A DNA stretch of 64,000 nucleotides, taken from assembly GCA_965198855.1 (NCBI GenBank), contig CBDAPZ010000002.1, forward strand, positions 1,933,880 to 1,997,879. Direction: 5' to 3'. Both the position numbers and the translations under genes were made by a program. Below, one piece after another: positions 28,033 to 35,477 of the stretch (position 1 is its first letter; every line of letters starts with the position of its first letter). The notes below the pieces were generated by a model. That model ran no database searches and had not been told where the DNA came from. It worked only from the letters and a program-made list of their open reading frames with translations. Source of the stretch: BOG-908 sp965198855 (GTDB lineage: Bacteria > Pseudomonadota > Alphaproteobacteria > Acetobacterales > Acetobacteraceae).

Positions 28033-28269
28033 TTACTGGATTGGCGCCTCAGAGAACTCCAGGCGTCGCTCGACACGATCCATGCGATCGCTCAGCCGAT
28101 ACAGGCGCGATGACGTGCTGGCGTAATGGCTGGCTTCGGTCGAGACGAAATTAGCGAACGAGATCTTTAGCGCATTCATGCGGTGTTTTACGTCCCGAAT
28201 GTCAGCCTTCATCTCGGTCATATCGCTGCGCAAGGAGCGCAGGATGTCCAGAACCAGGTTATCGCTCAT
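28033..28269 (-). CDS. Small coiled-coil protein of unknown function, within the car locus
   Basis: This 78-residue protein starts MSDNLVLDILRSLRSDMTEM. Heptad spacing of Leu, Met and Ile through DIRDVKHRMNALKISF and SRLYRLSDRMDRVERRLEF predicts a coiled coil. There is no membrane segment or known catalytic motif. A TTG at 28278 could extend it by three residues. It begins 29 bases after the carA stop on the same strand, so co-transcription with carA is likely. Similar short coiled-coil proteins occur in many alphaproteobacteria, but I do not recognise a named family. Confidence 0.65.
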   Translation of the reverse strand: MSDNLVLDILRSLRSDMTEMKADIRDVKHRMNALKISFANFVSTEASHYASTSSRLYRLSDRMDRVERRLEFSEAPIQ

Positions 28270-28298
28270 CGGCTTCAATCTCTTGCCCGCCCATTATA

Positions 28299-29651
28299 TC
28301 ACGAACGCTTCGCCATCGTCTCCACAAACCGCTTGAACAGATGATGGCTGTCGCTTGGCCCAGGGCTCGCCTCCGGGTGATACTGCACCGAGAACACCGG
28401 CCGGCCGTCGCAGGCGATCCCCTCGTTGCTGCCATCGAACAGGCTCGTATGCGTGATCCGCACCCCCGTCGGCAACGATGCATCATCCACCGCAAACCCG
28501 TGGTTTTGGCTGGTGATCTCCACCTTCCCGGTCGCCAGATCCTTCACCGGCTGGTTCGCACCGCGATGTCCGCGCTCAAGCTTGTAGGTCTTCGCGCCGA
28601 GTGCGAGAGCCAGTAACTGGTGCCCCAGGCAGATCCCGAAAATCGGCGTCCCAGCATCCAGAACACCCTGAATGGCCGGCACCGCATACACGCCGGTGGC
28701 GGCCGGATCTCCCGGCCCGTTGCTCAGGAACACGCCGTCCGGCTTGTGCCCCAGAATATCCTCGGCCGTGCTGCTCGCCGGCACCACCGTCACCCGGCAC
28801 CCCGCTGCCGCAAGCGAGCGCAGAATATTGCGCTTGGCCCCATAATCCACGGCGACCACGTGATGTGCAGGTGCCTGCTGTTTCGCAAAACCCTCCGGCC
28901 AGACCCAAACCGTCTCGTCCCAGGCAAATGTCTGCCGGCAACTGACCTCCTGGGCGAGATCCATGCCCTCCAACCCCGGCCAGGCCCGTGCCATCTCATG
29001 CAGCGCCGGCAAGTCGAAGCGCCCATCGGCTGGAAAACACAGCACCCCGTTCGGCGCGCCGCTGTCGCGTATTCGCAGGGTCAGCGCCCGCGTATCCACG
29101 CCTGCAATCCCCGGCACGCCTTGTTTCCGCAGCCACGCATTCAGCGTTTCCGTCGACCGCCAGTTGGAGGGCTCAGTGACGTCCTGCTTCACCACCAGGC
29201 CGCGCGCCGCAATCGTGACCGCCTCAATGTCCTGCAGATTGGCACCCACGTTGCCGATATGCGGAAAGGTGAAAACGATCATCTGGCCAGCATAAGAAGG
29301 GTCGGTCAGCGTCTCTTGATACCCGGTGATGCCCGTATTGAAGCAGATCTCCGCCGGCTGTCCGCCACCCGTTGGCGTATGTGCACCAAACCCGCTGCCC
29401 CAAAACACCGTGCCATCAGCCAGCACCAGCGCCGCGGTCGCTCCCGCCGGCGCAGCGCCGGCTTCGGTCACCGCGCGTGGCAGCTCATTGATCGGCAGGC
29501 CGGCGGCAGCGCTCAGACTGGCCCAGTGCTTGGGCGGGATCGCTCGCGCCTGCCGCCACTTCCGAATGGCCTCGGCGCCCACGCCGGTTAGCCGCGAAAC
29601 AGCTTCGACGCCACCAAGCCGTTCTAGAATGTCATCCACAGAATGAGCCAT
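28299..29651 (-). CDS. carA: Carbamoyl-phosphate synthase small subunit CarA with N-terminal HTH-like extension
   Basis: CarA is the glutamine amidotransferase that supplies ammonia to CarB. From the ATG at 29651 it has 450 residues, about 65-70 more than the usual CarA. Residues 1-60 (VDDILERLGGVEAVSRLTGV, then EAIRKWRQARAIPP) resemble a Cro-like helix-turn-helix. The normal CarA N-domain follows from about residue 75 (ALVLADGTVFWGSGFG). The class I amidotransferase triad is visible: Cys in GICLGHQLLAL, and His and Glu in YHPEASPGPSD. A perfect palindrome lies 52-70 bases upstream. The extension is long enough to be a real domain and could regulate transcription. Confidence 0.94.
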   Translation of the reverse strand: MAHSVDDILERLGGVEAVSRLTGVGAEAIRKWRQARAIPPKHWASLSAAAGLPINELPRAVTEAGAAPAGATAALVLADGTVFWGSGFGAHTPTGGGQPAEICFNTGITGYQETLTDPSYAGQMIVFTFPHIGNVGANLQDIEAVTIAARGLVVKQDVTEPSNWRSTETLNAWLRKQGVPGIAGVDTRALTLRIRDSGAPNGVLCFPADGRFDLPALHEMARAWPGLEGMDLAQEVSCRQTFAWDETVWVWPEGFAKQQAPAHHVVAVDYGAKRNILRSLAAAGCRVTVVPASSTAEDILGHKPDGVFLSNGPGDPAATGVYAVPAIQGVLDAGTPIFGICLGHQLLALALGAKTYKLERGHRGANQPVKDLATGKVEITSQNHGFAVDDASLPTGVRITHTSLFDGSNEGIACDGRPVFSVQYHPEASPGPSDSHHLFKRFVETMAKRS

Positions 29652-29702
29652 GATGGCGAAGTTAGGTCGACGATTTACCTGATGCAAGAAGAAGCGGCTT
29701 CC

Positions 29703-29721
29703 GTGGGAAAATACTTCCCAC
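29703..29721. promoter_or_regulatory. Perfect palindrome in the carA-lipA divergent promoter region
   Basis: GTGGGAA at 29703-29709 and TTCCCAC at 29715-29721 form a perfect 7-base inverted repeat with five bases between. It lies 52-70 bases before the carA start and about 94 bases before lipA. It has the size and symmetry of a dimer-binding operator. Which protein binds is not visible; the HTH-like domain fused to CarA is one candidate. Confidence 0.55.
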
Positions 29722-29814
29722 CTCATTCCTGCATGGCTAGGTATCGATGACGCGCCGTCCGCACTCATATAGAGTAGTCATGCGCCACCGCTAAGCCGCG
29801 TTTTCCGAGGTTCC

Positions 29815-30783
29815 ATGACCACCCGTATCGAAATCGATCACAGGCTCGCCCGTGGCATTCGCCACCCGGAAAAAGCCGGCCGGCCGGACAATCCCATCCA
29901 GCGCAAGCCGGATTGGATCCGCGTGCGCGCCCCAGGCAGCGCCATTTTCCAGCAGACCCGCGAATTGATGCGCGAAAACAAGCTGGTTACCGTCTGCGAG
30001 GAAGCTGCCTGCCCGAACATCGGCGAATGCTGGTCGCAGAAACACGCCACCATGATGATCATGGGTGACACCTGCACCCGTGCCTGCAGCTTCTGCAACG
30101 TCCGCACCGGCCTGCCAGATGCGCTCGACACCGACGAACCCGCCCGGGTCGGCGACGCCGTGGCCAAACTCGGCCTGCGTCACGTGGTGGTAACCTCGGT
30201 CGATCGTGACGACCTGCCCGATGGCGGTGCCGCCCATTTCGCGGCCGTCATCAATGCCATCCGCAGCGCCTCGCCCGGTACTACCATCGAGATCCTGACC
30301 CCCGATTTCCTCCGCAAGCCCAGCGCACTCCAAGTGGTGGTCGCCGCACGGCCTGACGTGTTCAACCACAACCTCGAAACCGTGCCGCGCCTCTATCCCA
30401 CCATCCGCCCCGGCGCCCGCTACTTCCAATCCTTGCGACTGCTAAACGACGTGAAATCCCTCGACCCCACCATCTTCACCAAGTCCGGCATGATGCTCGG
30501 CCTCGGTGAGCAGCGCGGCGAGATCGGCCAGGTGATGGACGACCTGCGTATCGCCGACGTCGATTTCCTCACCCTCGGCCAATATCTTCAGCCGACGGTG
30601 AAACATGCTGCCGTCGAACGCTTTGTCCCACCGGACGAATTTAACGATTATGCCTCTCTCGCCCGCGCGAAAGGTTTCTTGATGGTGGCCGCGACCCCGC
30701 TTACCCGGAGCTCCTACCACGCAGATGCGGACTTTGCGCAGTTGCGCGATGCGCGTGCCGCCCACATCGCCAAGGCCGCGTAA
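29815..30783 (+). CDS. lipA: Lipoyl synthase LipA (radical SAM)
   Basis: LipA inserts two sulfur atoms into protein-bound octanoyl groups to make lipoyl cofactors for the 2-oxoacid dehydrogenases. The 322-residue protein has the auxiliary cluster ligands in CEEAACPNIGECW (residues about 62-74) and the radical-SAM CX3CX2C in CTRACSFC near 84-91. The C-terminal RSSYHAD motif contains the conserved serine. Length is normal. The next gene starts five bases after its stop. Confidence 0.96.
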   Translation: MTTRIEIDHRLARGIRHPEKAGRPDNPIQRKPDWIRVRAPGSAIFQQTRELMRENKLVTVCEEAACPNIGECWSQKHATMMIMGDTCTRACSFCNVRTGLPDALDTDEPARVGDAVAKLGLRHVVVTSVDRDDLPDGGAAHFAAVINAIRSASPGTTIEILTPDFLRKPSALQVVVAARPDVFNHNLETVPRLYPTIRPGARYFQSLRLLNDVKSLDPTIFTKSGMMLGLGEQRGEIGQVMDDLRIADVDFLTLGQYLQPTVKHAAVERFVPPDEFNDYASLARAKGFLMVAATPLTRSSYHADADFAQLRDARAAHIAKAA

Positions 30784-30788
30784 AGCCG

Positions 30789-31247
30789 ATGCCAACCTAT
30801 GCCGACCGAAAGCTGGTGGCCTACCGGCCCGACCAGCTTTTCGACCTAGTCGCCGACGTCGGCAAATACCCGGAGTTCCTTCCCTGGTGCACCGGCGCCC
30901 GCGTGCGCAGCCGTACCGAGCATGAGCTGGTCGCCGACCTCACCATTGGCTTCGGCCCTTTCCGGGAAAGCTTTACCTCCCGCGTCACCCTCGAACGCCC
31001 GCACCGCATCCGCGTGAGCTACGAAAACGGCCCCTTTCGCTACCTGAACAATCAGTGGGTGTTCATCCCCGACCCGAAGGGCGTGCAGGTGGATTTCTGG
31101 GTCGATTTCGAATTCAAAAGCAAGCTGTTGCAGCGCGCGATCGGGGTGGTGTTCAATGAGGCAGTGCGGCGCATGGTCGGCGCTTTCCTCAAGCGTGCGG
31201 GCGATGTGTATGGGCCGCCAGTGAAGACGGAAGGCGTTCTTTTCTGA
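30789..31247 (+). CDS. COQ10 / RatA-type START-domain protein
   Basis: This 152-residue START-like protein (YRPDQLFDLVADVGKYPEF, LPWCTGARV, FNEAVRRMVGAFLKRA) belongs to the COQ10/RatA family. Members bind ubiquinone or other lipids and support respiratory electron transfer; one E. coli member was described as a ribosome-association toxin. In this lipA context the coenzyme Q role is more likely. The last four codons and the TGA stop lie inside the left hairpin of a dispersed repeat, so the C-terminal tail GVLF was probably created by the insertion. Confidence 0.85.
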   Translation: MPTYADRKLVAYRPDQLFDLVADVGKYPEFLPWCTGARVRSRTEHELVADLTIGFGPFRESFTSRVTLERPHRIRVSYENGPFRYLNNQWVFIPDPKGVQVDFWVDFEFKSKLLQRAIGVVFNEAVRRMVGAFLKRAGDVYGPPVKTEGVLF

Positions 31248-31345
31248 AGAAAAGAACCAAAAGACTTTTATGTCGCTGTTGCGGTTCTCTCCTGCAGCGT
31301 ATCGTCAGGAGATAGAAGTTTTTGGTTCTTTTTTAAAAAACCGCT
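31236..31345. repeat. Dispersed repeat, copy E (full, overlaps a gene end)
   Basis: The left hairpin is GTTCTTTTCTGAAGAAAAGAAC. The core is CAAAAGACTTTTATGTCGC then TGTTGCGGTTCTCTCC. The right arm is GATAGAAGTTTTTGGTTC followed by TTTTTTAAAAAACC. The left hairpin carries the stop codon of the COQ10-like gene. Confidence 0.85.
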
Positions 31346-31366
31346 TCCTTCCTCGGGAGTGACACT

Positions 31367-31756
31367 ATGCGCCAATCCATCATTCCCGCCTTGCAATACG
31401 AAGACGCGCCATCGGCAATCGAATTCCTTTGCAAGGCCTTCGGTTTCGAGCGTCACCTCGTAGTCGCCGAAGATCCTCCCTCCCGCATCGTGCATCACGC
31501 GCAGCTTCTGCTGAACGGCGGAATGATCATGCTCGGCAGCGCCAACGCGCCGCCTTCCGCCACGATGTCATCCTGTATCTGTGTGGTGGTTTCGGACCCG
31601 GATGCGCATTATGCCCGTGCCAAGGCAGCCGGCGCAGACATATTGCACCCGCCTCGTGACAACGAGGGCTATCCGGGGCGCTCTTACGAAGTGAAAGACT
31701 CTGGTGGGTATCGCTGGAACTTCAACAGTTTCGATCCCTGGGCCGAGGCCATCTGA
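31367..31756 (+). CDS. VOC-family protein (PhnB-like glyoxalase fold)
   Basis: This 129-residue protein starts MRQSIIPALQYEDAPSAIEF. The layout LCKAFGFERHLV, HHAQLLLNGGMIMLGS and YEVKDSGGYRWNFNSFDPW is typical of single-chain VOC proteins of the PhnB-like group. The function and metal content are unknown. The gene is flanked by a repeat copy upstream and a strong hairpin downstream, so it is probably transcribed alone. Confidence 0.8.
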   Translation: MRQSIIPALQYEDAPSAIEFLCKAFGFERHLVVAEDPPSRIVHHAQLLLNGGMIMLGSANAPPSATMSSCICVVVSDPDAHYARAKAAGADILHPPRDNEGYPGRSYEVKDSGGYRWNFNSFDPWAEAI

Positions 31757-31761
31757 CGTAG

Positions 31762-31786
31762 CCGGGGGACCATGATGGTCCCCCGG
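31762..31786. terminator. Perfect 12-bp hairpin between convergent genes
   Basis: CCGGGGGACCAT at 31762-31773 and ATGGTCCCCCGG at 31775-31786 pair perfectly around a single G. It lies five bases past the VOC stop and seven bases before the stop of the convergent His-rich gene. It is probably a bidirectional terminator, although no T tract is present on either side. Confidence 0.6.
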
Positions 31787-31793
31787 GCACACC

Positions 31794-32018
31794 TCAGTAA
31801 GGACGGACGACGACGACCGGCCCGCGATGCCAGTGGTGCCAATGACGGTGCCAGTGGTGATAGTGATGATAGTACTGCACATCCTGAACCGCGCTGGGAT
31901 CGAACCCAGACGGTGAGACGATCGCTGATTGGGCCTGCGCACCAGGCGCGGCCTGCGCCGATACTGTCAGTGCCAGAACAGAAACTGCACCAAGCAGGCC
32001 AGCTAGACTTTTAAACAT
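31794..32018 (-). CDS. Small secreted histidine-rich protein
   Basis: This 74-residue protein has a clear Sec signal peptide (FKSLAGLLGAVSVLALTVSAQA, cleaved near AQA-AP). A short linker leads to a C-terminal tail dense in His, Trp and Tyr (YYHHYHHWHRHWHHWHRGP) and then VVVVRPY. I recognise no catalytic motif. The His cluster could bind Ni, Zn or Cu in the periplasm. The composition and signal peptide make it a real gene despite its size. Confidence 0.7.
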   Translation of the reverse strand: MFKSLAGLLGAVSVLALTVSAQAAPGAQAQSAIVSPSGFDPSAVQDVQYYHHYHHWHRHWHHWHRGPVVVVRPY

Positions 32019-32193
32019 GAGAGAAACTCCACCGATTGCTATGCGGCGCTACCGGGAGAAAAGCGGGAACCAACCCCCGTGCTGCTCCTGAGTAACATCC
32101 GTGCGAGCATTACGTTGCATGGTCTTGTCAGAACTTAGGCCGGATCATGGACGGATAAAGGCAAAGTACCGCCACGTGACGCCGAAAACAGAG

Positions 32194-32215
32194 CGGGCGC
32201 CGATGAGGGCGCCCG
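32194..32215 (-). terminator. Terminator of the aspartic-protease-like gene
   Basis: CGGGCGCC at 32194-32201 pairs with GGCGCCCG at 32208-32215 around six bases. It lies 28 bases past the stop at 32244 on the minus strand. On that strand it is followed by CTCTGTTTTCGG, a weak T tract. Confidence 0.6.
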
Positions 32216-32243
32216 TTCCAACCAACCTGATGATGCCGCCGCC

Positions 32244-33290
32244 TTACCTGTCGATCATCACCTCCTTGCGATCATAGGCGACAAAAATCCGCTTTTGGAA
32301 CAGGAAGTTGGCGCCAAGGATCACGTCCACTCCACGGTGAGGCACCGGCATCGCGGACGCAGTTTGTGTGGCCACATTGGCTTGGATCGGGCTCGCTGCG
32401 TCGTCCACTGCCAATAAAGGGCGGGAAAAAACGGTGCTGCCGATCGAGATCGAGGCGAAGCGGTGCAGGCGTTCGGTGCTCTCACCAAGGCCCTGCTCGG
32501 TGATCTGCTGGTCGCCACGCATCGCCTGCTCCGTCAGGCCCAACGTCTCCGCAGCGTCGCGGGTGATCGAGGTATCCTCGCTGCCGGTATCGATCAGCGC
32601 GTTCAGCTCCACCCCATTGATCATGACAGGTATCAGCAGCAATTCGTGGCCTGCATCGCTGGCGGCCAGGTGCGTCGCATGCGCCGTCCAGGCCGGCGCG
32701 CTGGCGCCGCAACCGGCAACATGGCGGTAGAAGCGCAGCTTGCTGGCGGGAAAATCCATTTCGACATCGTAGGCGGAGAGGAAGTTCGCGCCGAACAGGC
32801 CGTCGATATGCTCCTCCGGCTGGAACTCTGTGCCGGGTAGCACCGGCAGCGGCACGTTGGCCAGATGCTGGCCGAGATACTCGACATCGGCCGCTTCCAC
32901 CACCGGCGCCGTATAGCTGCCGCCGATGCCGGTCATCTGCAAACCCGGCTCGCTGGAGGCCGGCAAAGCCAGGCGTGTCGCTGCATCGGGCGTCACCGAT
33001 GTGACGAAGTCCCCTGTATCGAGCAGCAGGTTGAGCGCCCTGCCATTGACCGCGAGGGTCACGAACGCCTGGTCGCCGCGGCGATGGATATCGAGTTCAC
33101 CGGCCGGCCGGCCGTCGCATTGCGCACCGGCCTGGATCGCGAAGACCGGGCCGGGTTGAGGGCCACCGGCCTGCATCATGCTGCTCTGTTGCGGAAGCTC
33201 CGACGCACAACCGGCGAGAAGAGCGGCGGCCATCAGCGTACCGGCAATCGGTAAACGGAAGGTTTTACGAAGGGGCTGGTTAATCATCAT
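32244..33290 (-). CDS. Two-lobed retropepsin-like aspartic-protease family lipoprotein
   Basis: This protein of about 348 residues has an N-terminal signal with lipobox LLAGC. The mature part is therefore probably anchored to a membrane facing the periplasm. Two aspartic-protease lobes follow: LLLDTGDFVTSV near residue 90 and LNALIDTGSEDTSI near 230, each followed by a GLFGANFL or VILGANFL closing motif. Bacterial retropepsin-like proteins usually have one lobe and dimerise, whereas here both DTG motifs lie in one chain. The start is ATG 33290 or 33287; a TTG at 33299 is also open. The target is unknown. Confidence 0.82.
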   Translation of the reverse strand: MMINQPLRKTFRLPIAGTLMAAALLAGCASELPQQSSMMQAGGPQPGPVFAIQAGAQCDGRPAGELDIHRRGDQAFVTLAVNGRALNLLLDTGDFVTSVTPDAATRLALPASSEPGLQMTGIGGSYTAPVVEAADVEYLGQHLANVPLPVLPGTEFQPEEHIDGLFGANFLSAYDVEMDFPASKLRFYRHVAGCGASAPAWTAHATHLAASDAGHELLLIPVMINGVELNALIDTGSEDTSITRDAAETLGLTEQAMRGDQQITEQGLGESTERLHRFASISIGSTVFSRPLLAVDDAASPIQANVATQTASAMPVPHRGVDVILGANFLFQKRIFVAYDRKEVMIDR

Positions 33291-33461
33291 GCGTCGCAAA
33301 ATGACGGACGAAGATTAACAGACTACTTATGGTTGTAGAAAATTAAGCCGAAAATATCAAAAAAGTGACGTTAGGGGATGCGGTTAGTAGGTTCATAATT
33401 TTTTGCGGCCGCGAATTTAGGAGGTTGTTAGGAAGCGCAGCTCTGGCAAAAGGAAGAGAGC

Positions 33462-33575
33462 AGTTCTTTTTTGGGAAAAAGAACAAATAAACTTCTATCC
33501 ATATGGCAGACGCTGCCGGATAAAATCGCGACAGCGCGCAAAAGTCTTTTGCTTCTCTTCTTCAGAAAAGAAGAC
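33462..33575. repeat. Dispersed repeat, copy F (full)
   Basis: The left hairpin GTTCTTTTTTGGGAAAAAGA sits at 33463-33482. The right part, read on the minus strand, is TTCTTTTCTGAAGAAGAGAA then GCAAAAGACTTTTGCGCGC, TGTCGCGATTTTATCCGGC. It ends about seven bases before the arfB stop. The rest of the 33291-33461 gap holds no gene that I can support. Confidence 0.78.
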
Positions 33576-33581
33576 CTTACC

Positions 33582-34007
33582 TTATTCGTGTTCCGGCTTT
33601 CTGCGCATCGACTTCGTGCCGCTGCGGACGGCTTTGGACTCTAGGCGGCGTTTTTTGGCGCCCAGGCTTGGGCGCGTAGGGCGGCGGTGTTTTGGCACTG
33701 TGGCGGCCGTGCGGATCATGTCAAAGAGCCGCTCGAGCGCGTCGTCGCGGTTGCGCTGTTGAGAGCGGAATCTTTGGGCGTCGATGACGAGGACGCCTTC
33801 CTGGGTCATGCGGCTGCCGGCGAGGCGGATGAGGCGCGCCTTCAGGCCATCGGGCAAAGATGGTGAGTCACGTACTGAAAAACGTAATTCTACCGCAGTG
33901 GACACCTTGTTTACGTTCTGCCCGCCGGGACCCGAGCTGAGCACGAAACGCTCGCTCAGCTCGGTGTCGTCGATCGACAGAGCCTCGGTTATTTGCAGGC
34001 GCGCCAA
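33582..34007 (-). CDS. arfB: Ribosome-rescue peptidyl-tRNA hydrolase ArfB (YaeJ)
   Basis: ArfB hydrolyses peptidyl-tRNA on ribosomes stalled at the end of non-stop messages. The 141-residue protein contains the catalytic GGQ in SSGPGGQNVNKVST (near residues 25-38). It has the basic C-terminal tail (GAKKRRLESK, RSGTKSMRRK) that enters the empty mRNA channel. It lacks the codon-recognition domains of release factors. The tail and length distinguish it from RF1/RF2. Confidence 0.92.
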   Translation of the reverse strand: MARLQITEALSIDDTELSERFVLSSGPGGQNVNKVSTAVELRFSVRDSPSLPDGLKARLIRLAGSRMTQEGVLVIDAQRFRSQQRNRDDALERLFDMIRTAATVPKHRRPTRPSLGAKKRRLESKAVRSGTKSMRRKPEHE

Positions 34008-34023
34008 GGCAGATACCTGATGA

Positions 34024-34824
34024 TTACGTTGCGGGTTTGCGGAATTTCAGGATGAAATTGTCCGCTTCGCCGATGGCCGCATATTTCGCGTGGTCCACCT
34101 GGCCCAGTTCGAAGCTTGGCGGCAGGGTCCAGACGCCTTTCGGCCAGTGCTTGGTATCCTTTGGGTTGGCGTTCAACTCGGAGGAGCCGACCAGTTCGAA
34201 GCCGGCCTTCTTGGCCAGCGCTACCGTATAATCCTGGCGCACGTATCCGCTTGCTGCGGCGGGATCCTGCGGTTCGGTGGCGAGGCCGCGATGTTCTTCG
34301 ACGCCGAGGATGCCGCCAGGTTTAAGGGCGCGGAAAAAATCCGTGAAAATCTCGTCGGCATAGTTGCCGCCCATCCAGTTATGCACGTTTCGGAAGGTGA
34401 GGATGAAATCCGCCGAAGCCGGCGCGAGGCCGTTCTGTCCCTTGTCCAAGGTGACGAGGTGCAAGCCGCCATAGCCGGGTTTTCCGGCGAACTTGGCGCG
34501 GAAACTGGCTGCGTCGTGCTCGCTGGCGGTGTCGGCGGGGAGGGCGACGACGTAGGTGCCGTGGTCTGCAAGATAGGGGGCGAGAATTTCGGTCCAGTAG
34601 CCGCCGCCCGGCCACACCTCGACCACGCTGGCGCTGGGTTTGAGGCCGAAGAAGGCGAGTTCGCCCACCGGATGGCGCATGGCATCGCGGGCGACGTATT
34701 TGGGCGTCCGGCCCGCGCCATGCACGGCGGCCTGCAGGGCTGCGTCATCGCCAGTGGCGCCGAGCAGCATAATAGCTGCGCAAGCCAGCATGGCCACGCG
34801 CGCATGGGTTCTCAAAATTTGCAT
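34024..34824 (-). CDS. Predicted exported class I methyltransferase-fold protein
   Basis: This 266-residue protein starts MQILRTHARVAMLACAAIML, a probable Sec signal peptide. A class I SAM-methyltransferase fold follows: VVEVWPGGGYWTEILAPYL (motif I), ADFILTFRNVHNWMG (motif IV) and FRALKPGGILGVEEHRG. This family occurs in many proteobacteria with the same signal peptide. No substrate is established, and SAM is not expected in the periplasm. GAGGAAA six bases upstream fixes the ATG at 34824, although the frame is open to 35397 over the next gene. It may be co-transcribed with arfB. Confidence 0.8.
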   Translation of the reverse strand: MQILRTHARVAMLACAAIMLLGATGDDAALQAAVHGAGRTPKYVARDAMRHPVGELAFFGLKPSASVVEVWPGGGYWTEILAPYLADHGTYVVALPADTASEHDAASFRAKFAGKPGYGGLHLVTLDKGQNGLAPASADFILTFRNVHNWMGGNYADEIFTDFFRALKPGGILGVEEHRGLATEPQDPAAASGYVRQDYTVALAKKAGFELVGSSELNANPKDTKHWPKGVWTLPPSFELGQVDHAKYAAIGEADNFILKFRKPAT

Positions 34825-34968
34825 GCAATTTCCTCGCATTGGGTGGGGTCGGTCGGCACCGGCACCAAAACCGGGGCCGACGAGCCCGAATTGTGACGCT
34901 GCTGTGATGAGGCTGCCACGAAGCTGCCACACCGCCAGACCTATATAACATTCATACAGGAGGTTCTG

Positions 34969-35394
34969 ATGACGAAGTTTTATCGCTCCAGTGTTTCGCG
35001 TCTCGCCATCGCAGCGGTTGCTGCCGGTGCGTTGGCGCTGAGCGCACAGCCGGCCGCGGCGCGTCCGGGCGGCGGCGGCGGTGGGTTCCACGGCGGCGGT
35101 GGCGGCTTTCACGGTGGTGGTGGCGGCTTCCATGGTGGCGGCGGTTTCCGCGGCGGCTATGGCGGATATCGTGGCGGTTACGGCGGCTATCGCGGTGGCG
35201 GCTATGGATATCGCGGTGGATATGGTGGCTGGGGCTGGGGTCTCGGCGGCGTAGCTCTGGGGCTCGGTCTCGCTGGAGCCTATGGTGCCTATTACGCCCC
35301 GCCTGCTTATTATGCCCCGCCGCCACCGGCGTACTACCCACCGCCGGGCTATGCTCCCGGTTACGGCTACGGTGGCTACCAGGGCGGCTACTAA
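34969..35394 (+). CDS. Secreted glycine/tyrosine-rich low-complexity protein
   Basis: This 141-residue protein has a signal peptide (SRLAIAAVAAGALALSAQPAAA). It is then built of GGGGGFHGG and GGYGGYRGG repeats, a short Gly-Ala hydrophobic stretch near residue 95, and a Pro-Tyr-rich end (PAYYAPPPP). Such proteins are envelope or surface components of unknown role. The His residues within the Gly repeats could bind metal. AGGAGG at 34958-34963 is an ideal ribosome site. It is divergent from the methyltransferase-like gene. Confidence 0.75.
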   Translation: MTKFYRSSVSRLAIAAVAAGALALSAQPAAARPGGGGGGFHGGGGGFHGGGGGFHGGGGFRGGYGGYRGGYGGYRGGGYGYRGGYGGWGWGLGGVALGLGLAGAYGAYYAPPAYYAPPPPAYYPPPGYAPGYGYGGYQGGY

Positions 35395-35477
35395 CACGGC
35401 AACGCGAGGCGGCTGTAATGGTCGCCTCGCTCTATGTCCGGCTTGACCGCGAGACTTGTAAACTCGCAGAATCCGAT

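Noticed and set aside
34825..35397. N-terminal extension of the exported methyltransferase-like frame
   Set aside because: It is antisense to the glycine-rich secreted protein, and a signal peptide with a ribosome site begins at 34824.
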